This document shows positions 1-11,820 of a DNA stretch of 64,000 bases, one piece after another. The position numbers and the translations under genes are program-made. Position 1 is the first letter of the stretch. The number at the start of each line of letters is the position of its first letter. The notes under the pieces are model-generated. The model saw only the letters and a list, made by a program, of their open reading frames with translations. It was not told where the DNA came from and ran no database searches. The stretch spans positions 53,546,765 to 53,610,764 of the forward strand of contig CM042087.1 in assembly GCA_023512835.1 (NCBI GenBank), in the 5' to 3' direction. The DNA comes from Taxillus chinensis (Eukaryota; Streptophyta; Magnoliopsida; Santalales; Loranthaceae).

Positions 1-4
1 GACA

Positions 5-399
5 AGTGGTATCATAGCTGAACTGGCCTGTATCCTGAAGACTCACCGTGCACTCTCGCGAGTAGCGTGATCCCAAGGTGGGTGCTCACAGAAGTGAGTC
101 GACCGATAGTGTCTTGCATGCCTCGCATCTATAGAGTTGGAGTATCCTAGAGTATGATATAGAGTTGGGCAAGGGAGTATGAAGGAGCGCGTCGAAGCGA
201 TCTTGGAAGCCTCCTATCCGTTGGACATTGGGCGAGCGAGAGAGCATCTTGGTAAAGGTGTTGCAGCCTGCGGGGAAGCGATGTCCAACCAATTGACATT
301 GGGCGAGCAAGAGGGCGTCGAGGTGAAGATGCCATATCCTGCGGGGAAGCAATGTCAACAAATGCAACAAGGACGTTGCGAGGATTGGGTGGAGGAGAA
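5..399 (+). repeat. Miniature LTR element interior, copy 1
   Basis: This interior opens with the primer-binding site variant tggtatcatagc at 7-18 and closes with the purine tract gggtggaggagaa at 387-399. It contains two short imperfect internal repeats of the phrase ttggacattgggcgagcgagag (near 220-245 and 293-315). No protein is encoded. Confidence 0.8.
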
Positions 400-457
400 T
401 GTCAGAACCCAAGGATTCGGGACGTTTCTCAGTGGCACGATCCAGAAAATTATTCCT

Positions 458-2780
458 TGTCACGCCCCCGAATTCCAGGGAACCCGGAACCGGGTACATG
501 ACTTCCCCTTGCCCGCACCCGAAAGGTCAAGGGGTTGGTGACTAGCACCAATAGAGACTACACCGCGGGTGCTGTCTCAAATATGCAACCCTGTACAGTC
601 ATACATCAAGGGTAATCCTGTACTTTCCCATATATCATCATGCATACAAAGAGTCAAACAATCATACGAGACATCACATCACAAGTATGCAAATACAACT
701 GTCCACGGACCCATGTCCGGGATATCACATAAAACAATACAGAATATAACTGTATCATACATCAGAGTAGTGGGCGTCCTCCTGGAAGAAAGTCCTCCAC
801 TAGTCTCGGGTCACACCTGAAAAGGGTAAACAACAAGTAGGGGTGAGCGAAAAGCTCGAGAGTGACCCTAACACTCCACATCATGCAACACATATAAGTC
901 TATACTATATGCTCGGTGTACTCGTGCACCGTGTAGTGTGCACAATCATCGGGACTCGGCTTGCAACAAACATCGGGACAACTTGTCCACGATCCTCCAT
1001 GGGATCCCGGTCAGGGCACTCGGCCCTAGCTCCACGAGCTCAACGGCTCAACTCAGGCCTTAGCTTGTCCACAGCGCAATATGCCCGGCCACGCCGCCAC
1101 ACGGCCTGCCATCGGTGCATATGCCTGCCACGTCAACCACATAGCACCATCGGTGCATCACGGTGAGAACCCAAACAAGTCACGGAGTCCATGCCCCAAT
1201 ACCTCACATCAACATACTAACATTAGTATGGCATGTCATTCTCAACATTTCCTTTAGAATTGTAGCCCAGTCTTCACAAGTAAATCCTCAACCCTTGATT
1301 TATGAAGGAAGTACTCATAGCGGCTATTTTCTTGAAATTAAAAGTCCCGGCATTGGGTTCCCTTATCATAAATAAGATAATCTGATTTTTGGGGATTTTT
1401 CCGAGATGTCTAACCCCACTTTCCAAAAATTCACCACTACAAACTTTTGGGTTTTTCCGAGATTTTACACTAAATCCCAATTTTCACATTTTGAAATAGT
1501 GGGAATTAATTTTTCTAGTATTTTTCTTTGAATCCAAATGGGGGGTATTTCGTTATTTACATTGTAACTTAATACTTAAATGTGGAGAGGCATAATGGTT
1601 TACAATGTAAATGTCGTCACGGTGCGGTTAGCTTGACTGCCAAGGAACACTTGTTTCACCTCTACGGATTTGATGCTCCGGATCGATGCTACGGATCACC
1701 GTTTTTCCTCATACGGACTTGATGCTCCGGACTGATGCTACGGATCACTGTTTCACTGCTACGGACTTGATTACTCCGGACTACTGATCCGGACTAACTA
1801 CTTCGGACTAACTCCTCCGGACTACTGATCCGGATTAACTCCTCCGGACTACTGATCCGGACTAACTCCTCCGGACTACTGTTCACTATCCCGGAAAAAC
1901 ACTGTTCACTTAGCCCAGAAAACACTGTTCACTTAGCCCGGAAAAACACTATTCACTTAGTCCGGAAAACACTATTCACTTAGCCAGGAAACACTAACCC
2001 GGAAAAACACTGTTCATCATCGTTTTTGCCAATTTTCTCAGCTAGAACGACAACCCAGCAACCCCAAACACTCATAAACACATTTATTTTGATACACACC
2101 CCATTACACGTCTTAAATAACTCTAAATTTCATGTAATCAACAGAAATACCTCTTTTATGCATTTAAATCACAAGATTCAACCAAAAATTGGGTTTCCCC
2201 CAAATCTTGAGGTTCACCCCCAAATTCCATGATTTCACCCAAATTAAGCATGCTAAGCCTACTATGAATCATATAAGGAGTTAGAATCACCTACCTGGAA
2301 GATTCTTTGCGATCCACGAGCTCCAATCGCCCCAAAATCGCCAAGAAAGCTCTACGCTCTTCACCTTCTCTCTCTCTCTTGCTCCAACATGCACGTACCA
2401 ATAATTGGCAAGTAAAGATATAAGGCAGTTCTTAATTATATATATACCGTTGCCAATAATTGGCCTCCCAGCAATAATTGACCCGAACGCAATAATTGAC
2501 CTCCCGAGGTCACGAACTCCAAATTGAGTCAAATTATCACAAAACGCTCGAAATAACGAGCACAACACTGTTCAGATATTATCACACTCAAATGACTGCT
2601 CAAACGCAAAGTCAACCAATAAACCCCAAAAAGTCAACAATCGAGTCAAACGGGGCCCCGACTCGAAATCGGGCCCAAGTACAATCAAAATGCTCACATC
2701 GACGGCTACACTACCGTCCAGATAGTTACATTCCCATAGAATGACTATCTCTCAAAACTACCCAAATACGAGTCTTTACA
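458..2780 (-). mobile_element. Solo LTR, Ty3/gypsy family with TGTCACGCCC end
   Basis: The sequence starts TGTCACGCCCCCGAATTCC and ends GAGTCTTTACA, flanked by ttcct/ttcgt. Its stretch 1314-1550 matches 7789-8010 in the LTR of the gypsy element at 7153-9069, and its end matches 9030-9069, so both belong to one family. Orientation follows that element, whose genes are on the - strand. It contains two internal minisatellites (1770-1890 and 1880-2010) and a short CT run near 2371. No internal domain is attached, so it is a solo LTR. Confidence 0.8.
1770..2010. repeat. Two adjacent minisatellites within the solo LTR
   Basis: From about 1770 to 1885 a unit of roughly 27 bp repeats, with the core ctccggactactgatccgg. 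From about 1885 to 2010 a second unit of roughly 25 bp repeats, with the core cactgttcacttagcccgg. Both are absent from the equivalent part of the 7153-9069 LTR, which instead has a different gactcgaag/cgaccttc repeat at 8110-8270. Confidence 0.8.
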
Positions 2781-3130
2781 TTCGTGCTTCTTGAAGGAAA
2801 GGGGTTGGTTGAAGCGTAGATGGTGCGCAGCGGGAAGCTCCAGTCAGTTCGTATTGGAGAATGGATGGAGTCCCTTCGGAGTTCAGACGTGCTGACCCGG
2901 TTGAATGCGGGGAGCACACCGCAAGTCAAGAACTTGGTGTTGAAGAAGGAATTTGGCCATCCTTACACAAACTGGTCAGGAACTGGAACCGTTCTCCTGA
3001 TAAGCCCAGTGGCAAGGCGAAACCAGTCTACGTGCGCTTCAACCCTCAAAAGCTAAAGTTAGTGGACCGTAGATAGAGAAGCTAAGTGCCGCAATGGGTT
3101 TAGAGGCGTAGGAAACTTGACCCCGTAACA

Positions 3131-3528
3131 AGTGGTATCAGAGCCGAACCATCCCGTATCCTGATGAAGACTCGCCAAGCACTCTCGTGAATAGCGTGAT
3201 CCCAAGGTGGGATCTCACAGAGGTGAGTCTACCGGTAGTATCTTGCACGCCTCGTGTCCATAGAGTTGGAGTATCATAGAGTGTGATATAGAGTTGGACA
3301 AGGGAGTATGAAGGAGCCCGTTAGAGCGATCTTGGAAGCCTCCTATCCGTTGGACATTGGGCGAGCAGGAGAGCATCTTGGTAAAGGTGTTGTAGCCTTC
3401 GGGGAAGCGATGTCCAACCAGTTGACATTGGGTGAGCGGGAGGTCATCGAGGTGAAGATGTCATAGCCTGCGGGAAAGCAATGTCAACAAACGCAACGAA
3501 GATGTTGCAAGGATTGGGTGGAGGATAA
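3131..3528 (+). repeat. Miniature LTR element interior, copy 2
   Basis: This interior lies between LTR a and LTR b. It is colinear with copies 1 and 3, with point differences and a few indels. It has a PBS at its start and a purine-rich end (gggtggaggataa). No coding capacity is seen. Confidence 0.8.
3133..3144 (+). other. Primer-binding site of miniature element (copy 2)
   Basis: The sequence tggtatcagagc is a perfect initiator-methionine tRNA complement. It sits 2 nt after the end of LTR a. The equivalent sites of the other copies are 7-18 (tggtatcatagc) and 3934-3945 (tggtatcaaagc), each with one change. Confidence 0.85.
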
Positions 3529-3931
3529 TGTCACGACCCGAGGATTCAGGACATTTCTCAGTGGCACGATCCAGAAATGTATTCGTGTTGCTTGAAGGAA
3601 AGGGATTGGTTGAAGCGTAGATGGTGCGCAGCGGGAAGCTTCAATCAGTTGATGTCGAAGAATGGATGGATCCCCTTCGGAGTTCAAACGTGCCGACCCG
3701 ATTAAATGCGGGGAGTGTGCCGCTAGTCAAGGACTTGACGTTGAAGAAAGGATTTAGTCATCCTTACACAAACTTGTAGGGAACTGGAACTGTTCTCCTG
3801 ATGAACCCGGTGGCAGGGCGAAACTAGTCTACATGCGCTTCAACCCTCAAAGGCTAAACTTAGCAGACCGTAGATAGAGAAGCTAAGTGTTGCAATGGGT
3901 TGAGAGGCACATGAAACCTAACCTTATGACA
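3529..3931 (+). repeat. Miniature element LTR b (403 bp)
   Basis: The repeat begins TGTCACGACCCGAGGATTC and ends AACCTTATGACA. It is the uninterrupted reference copy used to define the insertion in LTR a. Confidence 0.85.
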
Positions 3932-4325
3932 AGTGGTATCAAAGCCGAATCGGACCGTATCCTGAAGACTCGCCGAACACTCTCTCGAGTAGCTTGATCC
4001 CAAGGTGGGAGCTCACAGAGGTGAGTCAACCAGTAGTGTCTTGCACGCCTCGCGTCCATAGAGTTAGAGTATCATAGAGTGTGATATAGAGTTGGGAGAG
4101 GGAGTACGAAGGAGCGCGTTAGAGCGATCTTGGAAGCCTTCTATCCGTTGGACATTGGGCGAGCGAGAGAGCATCTTAGTAAAGGTGTTGCAGCCTGCGG
4201 GGAAGCATTGTCCAACCAGTTGACATTGGGCGAGCGAGAGGGTATCGAGTGGAGATGCCATAGCTTGTGGGGAAGCAATGTCAACAATTGCAATGAGGAC
4301 ATTGCGAGGATTGGGTGGAAGAGAA
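3932..4325 (+). repeat. Miniature LTR element interior, copy 3
   Basis: This is the third interior, with a PBS variant at 3934-3945 and a purine-rich stretch before LTR c. It is non-coding and colinear with the other two copies. Confidence 0.8.
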
Positions 4326-4728
4326 TGTCACAACCCGAGGATTTGCGATGTTTCTCAGTTGCACGATCTAGAAATGTATTCATGCTACTTGAAGGAGAGG
4401 GGTTGGTTAAAGCGTAGATGGTGCGCAGCGGAAAGCTCTAGTCAGTTTGTGTCGAAGAATAGATGGAGCACCTTCAGAGTTCAGACGTGCTGACCTGGTT
4501 GAATACGGGGAGCACATTGCTAGTCGAGGACTTGACGTTGAAGAATGGATTTGGCCATCCTTACACAAACTGGTCGGGAACTAGAGCCGTTCTCCTGATG
4601 AGCCCAGTGGTAGGGCGAAACCAGTCTATGTGCGCTTCAACCCTCAAAGGCTAAACTTAGCGGACCGTGGATAGAGAAGCTAAGTGTCGTAATGGGTTGA
4701 GAGGCACAAGAAACCTGACCCCGTGACA
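4326..4728 (+). repeat. Miniature element LTR c (403 bp)
   Basis: The repeat begins TGTCACAACCCGAGG and ends CTGACCCCGTGACA. It is the right boundary of the array; gypsy pol sequence on the - strand begins directly after it. Confidence 0.85.
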
Positions 4729-6816
4729 TGTAGCTCCCTTAACTTTGCAGGCCCGATCCGATAGGCCACCTACGAAATAGGCCCTACCCTTGGTACTAGC
4801 TCAATGCAGAACTCTATACCCCTCTCAGGTGGTAGACTCCATAACTCCTTTGGAATCACATCGTGGAACTAGTCCACGACTACTGGACATACTCTTTGCC
4901 CTATATTCCCCTTGGTGAATGTGAGCGCTGCTAATCTATGAGTAATGGCGCCCCACTGCTCCACTATCGGTCCAGCTCGACTCGCCTTGCGATCCCACTC
5001 ACCCAATAAGGTGCAAGGAATCCCTGTCGATGACACAAAAGACACCTGCAATCTATTACAGTCAATATTAACCTGGAAGGCTCTTAACCAATCCATGCCC
5101 AAAATCAAATTAAATTCCCTCAAAGGCATCACATAAAAGTCAAAGGACAACTCCACATCTCCCACGGTAAAAATACACTCACGACACACCCGTTGCACCT
5201 TGTAGACACCACCCATTGGTGATTCAACAAACAATGGCCTCTTGACCGCACCATTCTCTAAGCCAAGGCTATCCACTACAGACTTAGCAAAAAAGGAGTA
5301 CGATGCGCCTGTATCAACTAAAACAGATACAAGTGTACGAGAAATCAAAATCGTACCTCATACAATTGAAGGTCCTACCTCACCCTCGGTGGTTAAGGAT
5401 AGAATCTCAGCCTCCTCCTATGGTGACGTGGTCAAGGCAAACACTCTGCCTTAAGCTGCACTACTAGTAGCCTCACTCCTCTGTCCTTTGTCCTCTGTAC
5501 GGGTCCCATTTTGGGCCCCTCCACTCCCCTATGGCTGCCTTTTTGCCCCCCCCCCTGAGGTCTAAACTGACTGGAACCTACCTGACCGCCCTGCCACTGA
5601 CGGGCTGGTCTCTCCCCTTGAGCTCTAAACTGGGTGTCACCTCGAACACTCTGTGTTACCCCTGCAGCACCGCTTGTACTACGTCTACTATGGCACACCT
5701 TACTCAAATGTCCCTCTCGGCCACAAGTACAGCATGTCAAATGTCTCCGGGGACACTCCTGTTTCCAGTGTCCTGAATCGCCACAACACAGACAACCTCC
5801 TGGTGGACCACCAGTTGAACCCCCTGTCTCCCACTAAGATGGGACCTCGCTAGCACCACTGGGGTCTGACCCCTATCTCTCACAAAACTAGTACCCCCAA
5901 ACTCTATCTTGGGCCTCTTGGAATCAGATCTACTCAAGAGCTTCCATTCCTGATGGGCATGTCTCTCCTCATCGAGACCCCTCTCAACAATACGAGTCGT
6001 CTCCACTGTCTTTGAATATGTCCTCAGAAAAAACACCTCAACTCTCTATTTGAGGGCAAGTCTCAGACCCAAGGTAAACTTGTGAGCCTTTAGGTTATCC
6101 CTTGCCATAGTCCCTGGAGCAAACCTACTCAAGTTCCTGAACTCCCGCTCATACTCTGCAACTGTCCTTGACTCCTGCCTCAGACTAGCAAACTCTTCCC
6201 TCTTCTACCATCTCATGGACTCTAGAAAGAACTAAGCATGAAATAACTGAAGGAACTCATCCCACAACATCATCTGCACATCATGGCTCCTAGCAACACT
6301 AAGCCACCACTTTAGGGCCTCACCCTCTAATTGTCTGACTAGTAGTCTCACCTTATCCTCCTCTCGTGGTAGAAGAAAGGAGAATAGGTGCTCAATGGGC
6401 CTCAGCCAGTGCTCCGTGGCCACTAGATCACCTCCTCCCAGGAACTCACTCAGTTATTCCTTTTGGAACCTCGTAACCATGTCCTCATCAACATGTCGGG
6501 TCATCACTGCCTCGCGCAGAACCTTATCCTCATGCTGGGACTCCTTCTCTTGGGGTGGTGGTGGAACCACCTGCTGTGCCACTAGCTCATGGCACACCGC
6601 TTCCCGGACGTTGTCCCCCAACACCCCCACTTGGGCCACAAGATGTGCCAACAACTCATATCCGCCAACAGACTGCCCTGCATTTGGCCCCACATAGGTG
6701 GAAGACTCATCACCAACTGCCCCAGAAGCACGCAACACTCTCCTCAGAGGCATGTTCACTACACATAGAAACAAAGGTTCAATCTCTATTTCATCCCCAT
6801 CGTATGGGTCAAACAC
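4729..6816 (-). pseudogene. Ty3/gypsy gag-protease (start of RT) remnant, truncated
   Basis: Reading on the - strand from 6816: a gag amino-terminal frame (6454-6816), the gag core around 6232-6423 (EGEALKWW, then a LFHAKFFPE-like stretch just left of it) and 5737-6230 (TVAEYEREF, LSRFAPG), a CCHC zinc knuckle at about 5700-5740 (CCTCGREGHLSKVC), an aspartic protease at 4869-5348 with VDTGAS, and at 4729-4890 the linker that opens RT (LPPERGIEF, YRIGPAKLREL). Several frame breaks and stops separate these pieces, so it is dead. The element stops at 4729 where the miniature array begins, so most of RT, RNase H and integrase are missing from the window. The clade is not assigned. Confidence 0.85.
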
Positions 6817-7138
6817 ACATAAGGCTCACACCAACACACACAAGTCACACCATGCACATATATAAACTATCACACATGCACACATCTTGCTACTGTCACA
6901 CAGTTCACATTCACATTCAAGTCACAACATAACATAACATATAACACATCAAGTCAGTTTCACATTCACAATGCAAACTAGTGTCTATCCATGCATGTAC
7001 ACCTACACCACAATTGATTACCCCCAATACACCTCAGAGGCTCATGAAGGACCATTTTGATCAAGCATGTCCCTTCATGCCCCTTAAAAGGACTCAAGAG
7101 TAATCAATCATCCCACTACCCTACGCCAACTAGACCAT
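6817..7138 (-). other. Untranslated leader between PBS and gag of gypsy element
   Basis: A CA-rich stretch lies between the primer-binding site and the first gag methionine. No gene is seen. It reads as the 5' leader of the - strand element. Confidence 0.6.
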
Positions 7139-7150
7139 GCTTTGATACCA
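7139..7150 (-). other. Primer-binding site of the - strand gypsy element
   Basis: The + strand gctttgatacca is the reverse complement of tggtatcaaagc, an initiator-Met tRNA site with one change. It lies 2 nt inside the LTR end at 7153 and upstream of gag on the - strand. Confidence 0.8.
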
Positions 7151-7152
7151 TC

Positions 7153-8772
7153 TGTCATATCCCTCTATTCAATATCACATATATAACACACGAATACAAA
7201 AATTTTATTTTAAGCCACAGTACAAACACATACATACATGTTCTTTCCCCCACGGGGTTACAATCATAGTTTTTATAAGCCAACAAAACAAACAAATACA
7301 CTCACGTTCTTCACCTCTGGTGAACCTCCTAGCTTCTGTAAGCACCTGAAACAAACAAAGATAAACACAACAAGAGGAGTGAGCAACCACATCTCAATAG
7401 GGATACTGTCTCCCCGACCTATCCTAACTTATAAACTAGTGTATGCATGTGCTTGTGTCATGTTACATATACATCACCCACTAAATCATGTATTCACACA
7501 TTCAAAGACAAACAAAGCCTCCCAAGTAATCCCAAACATTGGCCCCCTAGGCTTGGTATTACCTCTCAGGCACAGTATCGCCTCTCAGGCCTTGTATTAC
7601 CTTTCAAGCACAATAGTACCTCTTAGGTACAGTATTGCCTCCCAAGCCCTCCACAGTAGACCCATAGGCTTATCAAGACAGCCCCACAGGCCCACATGAC
7701 TACTAGGGTTCACAACACTCCCTATGTAACAGAGACCAGTCTTTACAAATTTATCCTCATATCTTGACCAAGAGAGAGGATTTTCATAGAAGTTATTTTC
7801 TTGAAATAAAAAGTCCCAATATTGGTTCCCCATATCATAACTAAGATAACTTGATTTTTGGAGACTTTTTTGAGAGGTCTAACCCCACTTTCCAAGAATT
7901 CACCTTTACGAAAAACTGGATTTTTTCGAAATTTAGTGCTAATTCCCATTTTTCACATTTTGAAGAAGTAGAAATTTAATTTTTTTTGTATTTTTCTTTG
8001 AATCCAAATAGGGGGTATTTCGTTATTTACATTGTAACTTAAGTATAATGGTTTATAATGTAAATGGTCATACTGTACCTAGGAACTGCTAACCTGAAGC
8101 TACAGAACTGCTGACCCGGAGACTCGAAGCTCAGACTCGAAGACTCGAATATTTGCTTCAAAGACTCGAAGATTTGCCTTAAAGGTTTGACCTTCAACCC
8201 TTCGAACTTCGACCTTCAGCTTTCGACCCTCGACCTTCGACCCTTTGAACTTCAACCTTCGACCCTTCACCCAGGGTATTATTCATTGTTGTTTTTGGCC
8301 TATTCTTCGTTTGGAATTAACCTAGCAACCCCCAGACGTCCACAAAAACACTTTTTACTTTACAAACTATGATATATACCTCAAAACGTGTCCTGAACGC
8401 CTCTAGATCGCATGGTAACAATAGAAATACATATATATTTCATTTCAGATTATAGCCATCTAGATCAAAATTTGGATTTCCATGGTTGACTTCTCAACCG
8501 TCATGCAATACACAATTATAAAACCTCCAAATCACAAAAACACATACATATAAATCTGTGATTGTAACCACAGATCTTATGCTAAACCACCAGATCTAAC
8601 CCAAAATTAGATTTTCCTAAAACCCAGGGTTCATACTCGATTTCAGAATTCATAACAAAATTCATGCAGATCAAGAACAAAATCGAGATAAGGAGTACAT
8701 AAACACTTACCTAGAGTGATTCTTTGAGCTCCACGAACCCAAATCGCCCCAAATCACCAAGACTTCAAGCTT

Positions 8773-8831
<59 letters not shown>

Positions 8832-9069
8832 CACACCAATGTGATAGCATAAAGTGGAAGCTCTCTTTATATTCCTCCTATTATATTTACTGCTAACTCT
8901 TTAATTAATAAACACCCGAAATTACACAACTAGCCTTTCAAGGTCTTGAACTCCAAATTGGACCCAACTATTACCAAAACGCTCGTATCGCTGAGCACGA
9001 TACCAGAATGAGATTTTCATTACCAATGAAAGACTATCTCCTAAATCAACCCAAAGATGGGTCATTATA
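7153..9069 (-). repeat. 5' LTR of the gypsy element (same family as 458-2780)
   Basis: The + strand begins TGTCATATCCC next to the PBS. It ends near 9069 where ccaaagatgggtcattata aligns with the ends of two related LTRs (cccaaatacgagtctttaca and aacacgggtcagtaca). It shares about 200 bp of clear similarity (7789-8010) with 1314-1550. It contains a minisatellite of cctctcaggcacagta-type units at 7545-7690, a gactcgaag repeat at 8110-8170 and a long CT run at 8779-8828. The exact right end is uncertain because the terminal CA is mutated. Confidence 0.75.
8779..8828. repeat. CT dinucleotide microsatellite
   Basis: About 25 uninterrupted CT units lie near the right end of the LTR. Equivalent CT runs sit at the same relative place in the related LTRs at 2371 (short) and 51350-51388. 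Confidence 0.95.
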
Positions 9070-9635
9070 ATGCCCACATAGAAGCATAACAATATTTGTA
9101 CGCAATATCAAAAGAAATAGGGGTCTTATTCAAACTCATTAGGAGGAAAACTCCCAATACATAGTTACTCACTATTTTAACAAATCAATTTCTCAACACA
9201 ATTTCAATATCAAAACTCCTTAAAAAAATACAAGACGAAAATATAATAGAAACAGTAGCCACATGCTTAAGAGGAGCCTTCACACATTGGGTCATCCTCC
9301 TACCACCTACTAGTACATATAAAGGGGTGAGCAACCACAGCTTAGTAGAGATCAAGTCTTCCAAGTCCATCTCAATGCCCTAAAAATCTAGATGCCAAGT
9401 GTATACTTATGCTTATGTAGTGAAGATTGTAACAACATAATTTCACCCAATAAACACACTTACTCACCGTACTCACTCTGAAAGGTAGAAGACACCTTGC
9501 CACCACAACGACATGACGTACTAATCTAGGTGAATGTTGTATTTGTTTGCTTAAGAAATCTAACACTTTCCATTGTCTCACTGATTACCATACCCGCCCT
9601 CAAGAATGGGTGTAGACTTAGCCCACTATCGTGAG
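9070..9635. repeat. Decayed LTR fragment
   Basis: No gene is seen. The phrase ggggtgagcaaccacagc near 9325 resembles gagtgagcaaccacatc at 7378 and gggtgggcaactacaac at 50513 in recognisable LTRs, so this is probably a heavily decayed LTR of the same family. Ends cannot be placed. Confidence 0.4.
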
Positions 9636-11820
9636 TGTCAACACTAGTTTTCGTCCGGGCCCGTTTAGGGTGGGCTCAACCAAAACCAATGGTAAGAAAT
9701 AGAGTCGCCACCAACTGTTTTTGAGGTACAGTTAGATACCTTCTACCTTAAGTAGTTAAGATGTGATCTGCGTTACTAGAGAAGGGTTCGGGAGTTGGTT
9801 ACGTATAGGAAAGGATTAGCACCCCTACAACGTCCTTTCGGTATCTATCTTAGGAGGAAGAGATTTTTATTTTTAGTTTACTATTTTAACTGGGCCAAGG
9901 TACTATTGTTTCTTTCAAATTCTGTGCTTTTTATTTAGCTAAGTTATTTGTCAAAGTTAGAATTAAAGTTGATTTACCCTAAGTTGTTCAAGGAGATCCT
10001 AAAGGTTTTGGTCTTTTTCTTTTTTACTTCTAAGTTTTACTTAAGGTTTTGAAAAGGGAACTTAGTGGTTTTAAAATAACCTCTTTTGGGAAAGCCTTTT
10101 TTGTTTTTGTTCTTTTTTTTTTGTTTTTTTGTNNNNNNNNNNNNNNNNNNNNNNNNNNNNNNNNNNNNNNNNNNNNNNNNNNNNNNNNNNNNNNNNNNNN
10201 NNNNNNNNNNNNNNNNNNNNNNNNNNNNNNNNNNNNNNNNNNNNNNNNNNNNNNNNNNNNNNNNNNNNNNNNNNNNNNNNNNNNNNNNNNNNNNNNNNNN
10301 NNNNNNNNNNNNNNNNNNNNNNNNNNNNNNNNNNNNNNNNNNNNNNNNNNNNNNNNNNNNNNNNNNNNNNNNNNNNNNNNNNNNNNNNNNNNNNNNNNNN
10401 NNNNNNNNNNNNNNNNNNNNNNNNNNNNNNNNNNNNNNNNNNNNNNNNNNNNNNNNNNNNNNNNNNNNNNNNNNNNNNNNNNNNNNNNNNNNNNNNNNNN
10501 NNNNNNNNNNNNNNNNNNNNNNNNNNNNNNNNNNNNNNNNNNNNNNNNNNNNNNNNNNNNNNNNNNNNNNNNNNNNNNNNNNNNNNNNNNNNNNNNNNNN
10601 NNNNNNNNNNNNNNNNNNNNNNNNNNNNNNNNTTTGTGTTGAAAACATTTTTTTTATCTTGAAAACTTTTTTATTTTATTTTGTTTTTTTGTTTGAAAGG
10701 ATTAAAACTAAGAACTAACACATGTTAAAAATAAATCTTTATGTTATTGTTTTTTTGTTTTTGTTTGTTTTTGTGTTCTTTTTAGCTAATGAAAAATTAA
10801 AAACAAACATGTGTGATTGTGATGTCCACGCATAAAATCACAAACTCACTCCCCTCATTTTCTTTTCTTTGTTTTTTTTTGTTTTTTTTTGACATACTTC
10901 CTCTCTTTTTTTCGTTCGCTCTCTTCTCGCTTTGTTTTTGCCTTACCCTTTCTTCTACTTGCTATTACAAATTACAATCATGTGTTAACATGAAAAAAAC
11001 AACACAAATATAAAAAGAAAAAAATAACATAACACAAACAATTACATGAAGGAATTAATACAACAATATATATATATATAACAAATAAACCAACTTTAGC
11101 TTGGGCTTCTAGTAGCTGCAATGTTGGCGGGAAGACGAGACTCCAAGATCGATTGGTAAGCCGAAAATTGTGTACTTCTAACTGAATTTGAAAATGAACC
11201 TATTTTTTTCTTTTTTTGGTTTTGCTCTCTTTTTTTTTTGGCTTCTTTCTCTTTTCTATGTTTTTTTGTTTCACAATTTGTAGGGGATGGAACTAGGGAA
11301 AATGATTTGTGGAATAAGGAAAATAATTTTTGTGTTGGCTGGAAATATAAGAAAAAAAAAGAGAAAATAGGACTGAAAAAACTTTTAGTAATTTTAGGCT
11401 TTTGGTGGGAGAGAGTGTGTGTGTGTATAAATATATGAAAAAGCAAAGAGAGAGATGGATTTTGTGTGTTTTTGAATGAGGGAGCTGGGCGAAATTATAG
11501 AGAATGGCAGTAGTTTTTTTCGGAGTCAGAGGATTTTCCTGGGTATAATTTGGGCATTCTCTCTTTTTCGTGTGAGGGGAATGACTCCCTTTTAATGTCA
11601 TTGGACGTAGCCTATTATTGCTGCATTTATTGTTGTATTATTAATGTCATCATTTTTTATTTTTAGATGCCATCTTCTTGGGTGGACCGACGACTTATGA
11701 TTGCCTGTTTTTGTTTTTGTGTGAGCACATGTGACCGACAGCGTTGAAAAGCATCTTTGACAATTGGCCAGATGGTGACTGTTCAAACCTTTCTCATGGT
11801 GGCAGCGGCTAAAATTTAGG
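9636..11820. repeat. Unclassified LTR-like repeat sequence around the assembly gap
   Basis: A possible LTR start, TGTCAACACTAGTTTTCG, is at 9636. It is followed at about 9700-9850 by phrases (agtcgccaccaac, gggagttggttacgta, ggattagcaccccta) that I recall from LTRs of plant Tat/Ogre-type gypsy elements. The rest is T-rich, low-complexity sequence on both sides of the N run, with a TA run near 11069. No convincing coding sequence was found in any frame. Class assignment is from memory and uncertain. Confidence 0.4.
10133..10632. other. Assembly gap (500 N)
   Basis: Exactly 500 N separate two T-rich blocks. ORFs that appear to cross it are artefacts. Confidence 0.99.

Larger units (their letters stand above)
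400..3130 (+). repeat. Miniature element LTR a, interrupted by a solo LTR
   Basis: The LTR runs 400-457 and resumes at 2781. It is split by a 2323-bp LTR at 458-2780. Comparison with LTR b shows the native sequence tattcgtg, and the flanks ttcct (453-457) and ttcgt (2781-2785) are the TSD with one change. Removing the insertion and one TSD copy leaves 403 bp, the same as LTRs b and c. Confidence 0.85.
1..4728 (+). mobile_element. Tandem array of a miniature non-coding LTR retrotransposon (TRIM/SMART-like)
   Basis: The array alternates LTRs and short interiors: end of an LTR (1-4), interior (5-399), LTR a (400-3130, carrying an insertion), interior (3131-3528), LTR b (3529-3931), interior (3932-4325), LTR c (4326-4728). 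Each LTR is 403 bp once the insertion in LTR a and its TSD are removed, and interiors are 394-398 bp. LTRs start TGTCA and end TGACA or TAACA. Each interior starts 2 nt before an initiator-Met primer-binding site (tggtatcagagc or close) and ends in a purine-rich tract. There is no coding capacity; small ORFs here are incidental. Known TRIM elements form such LTR-shared tandem arrays. The left end lies outside the window, so copy number and TSD are unknown. The array cuts into the gypsy element that starts at 4729. Confidence 0.85.

Noticed and set aside
179..541. 120-codon + strand ORF in the miniature element
   Set aside because: It runs out of the interior through LTR a into an inserted LTR, and the other two interiors do not keep it open.
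10037..10718. Several long ORFs of about 180-210 codons across this region
   Set aside because: They consist almost entirely of N and are artefacts of the assembly gap.
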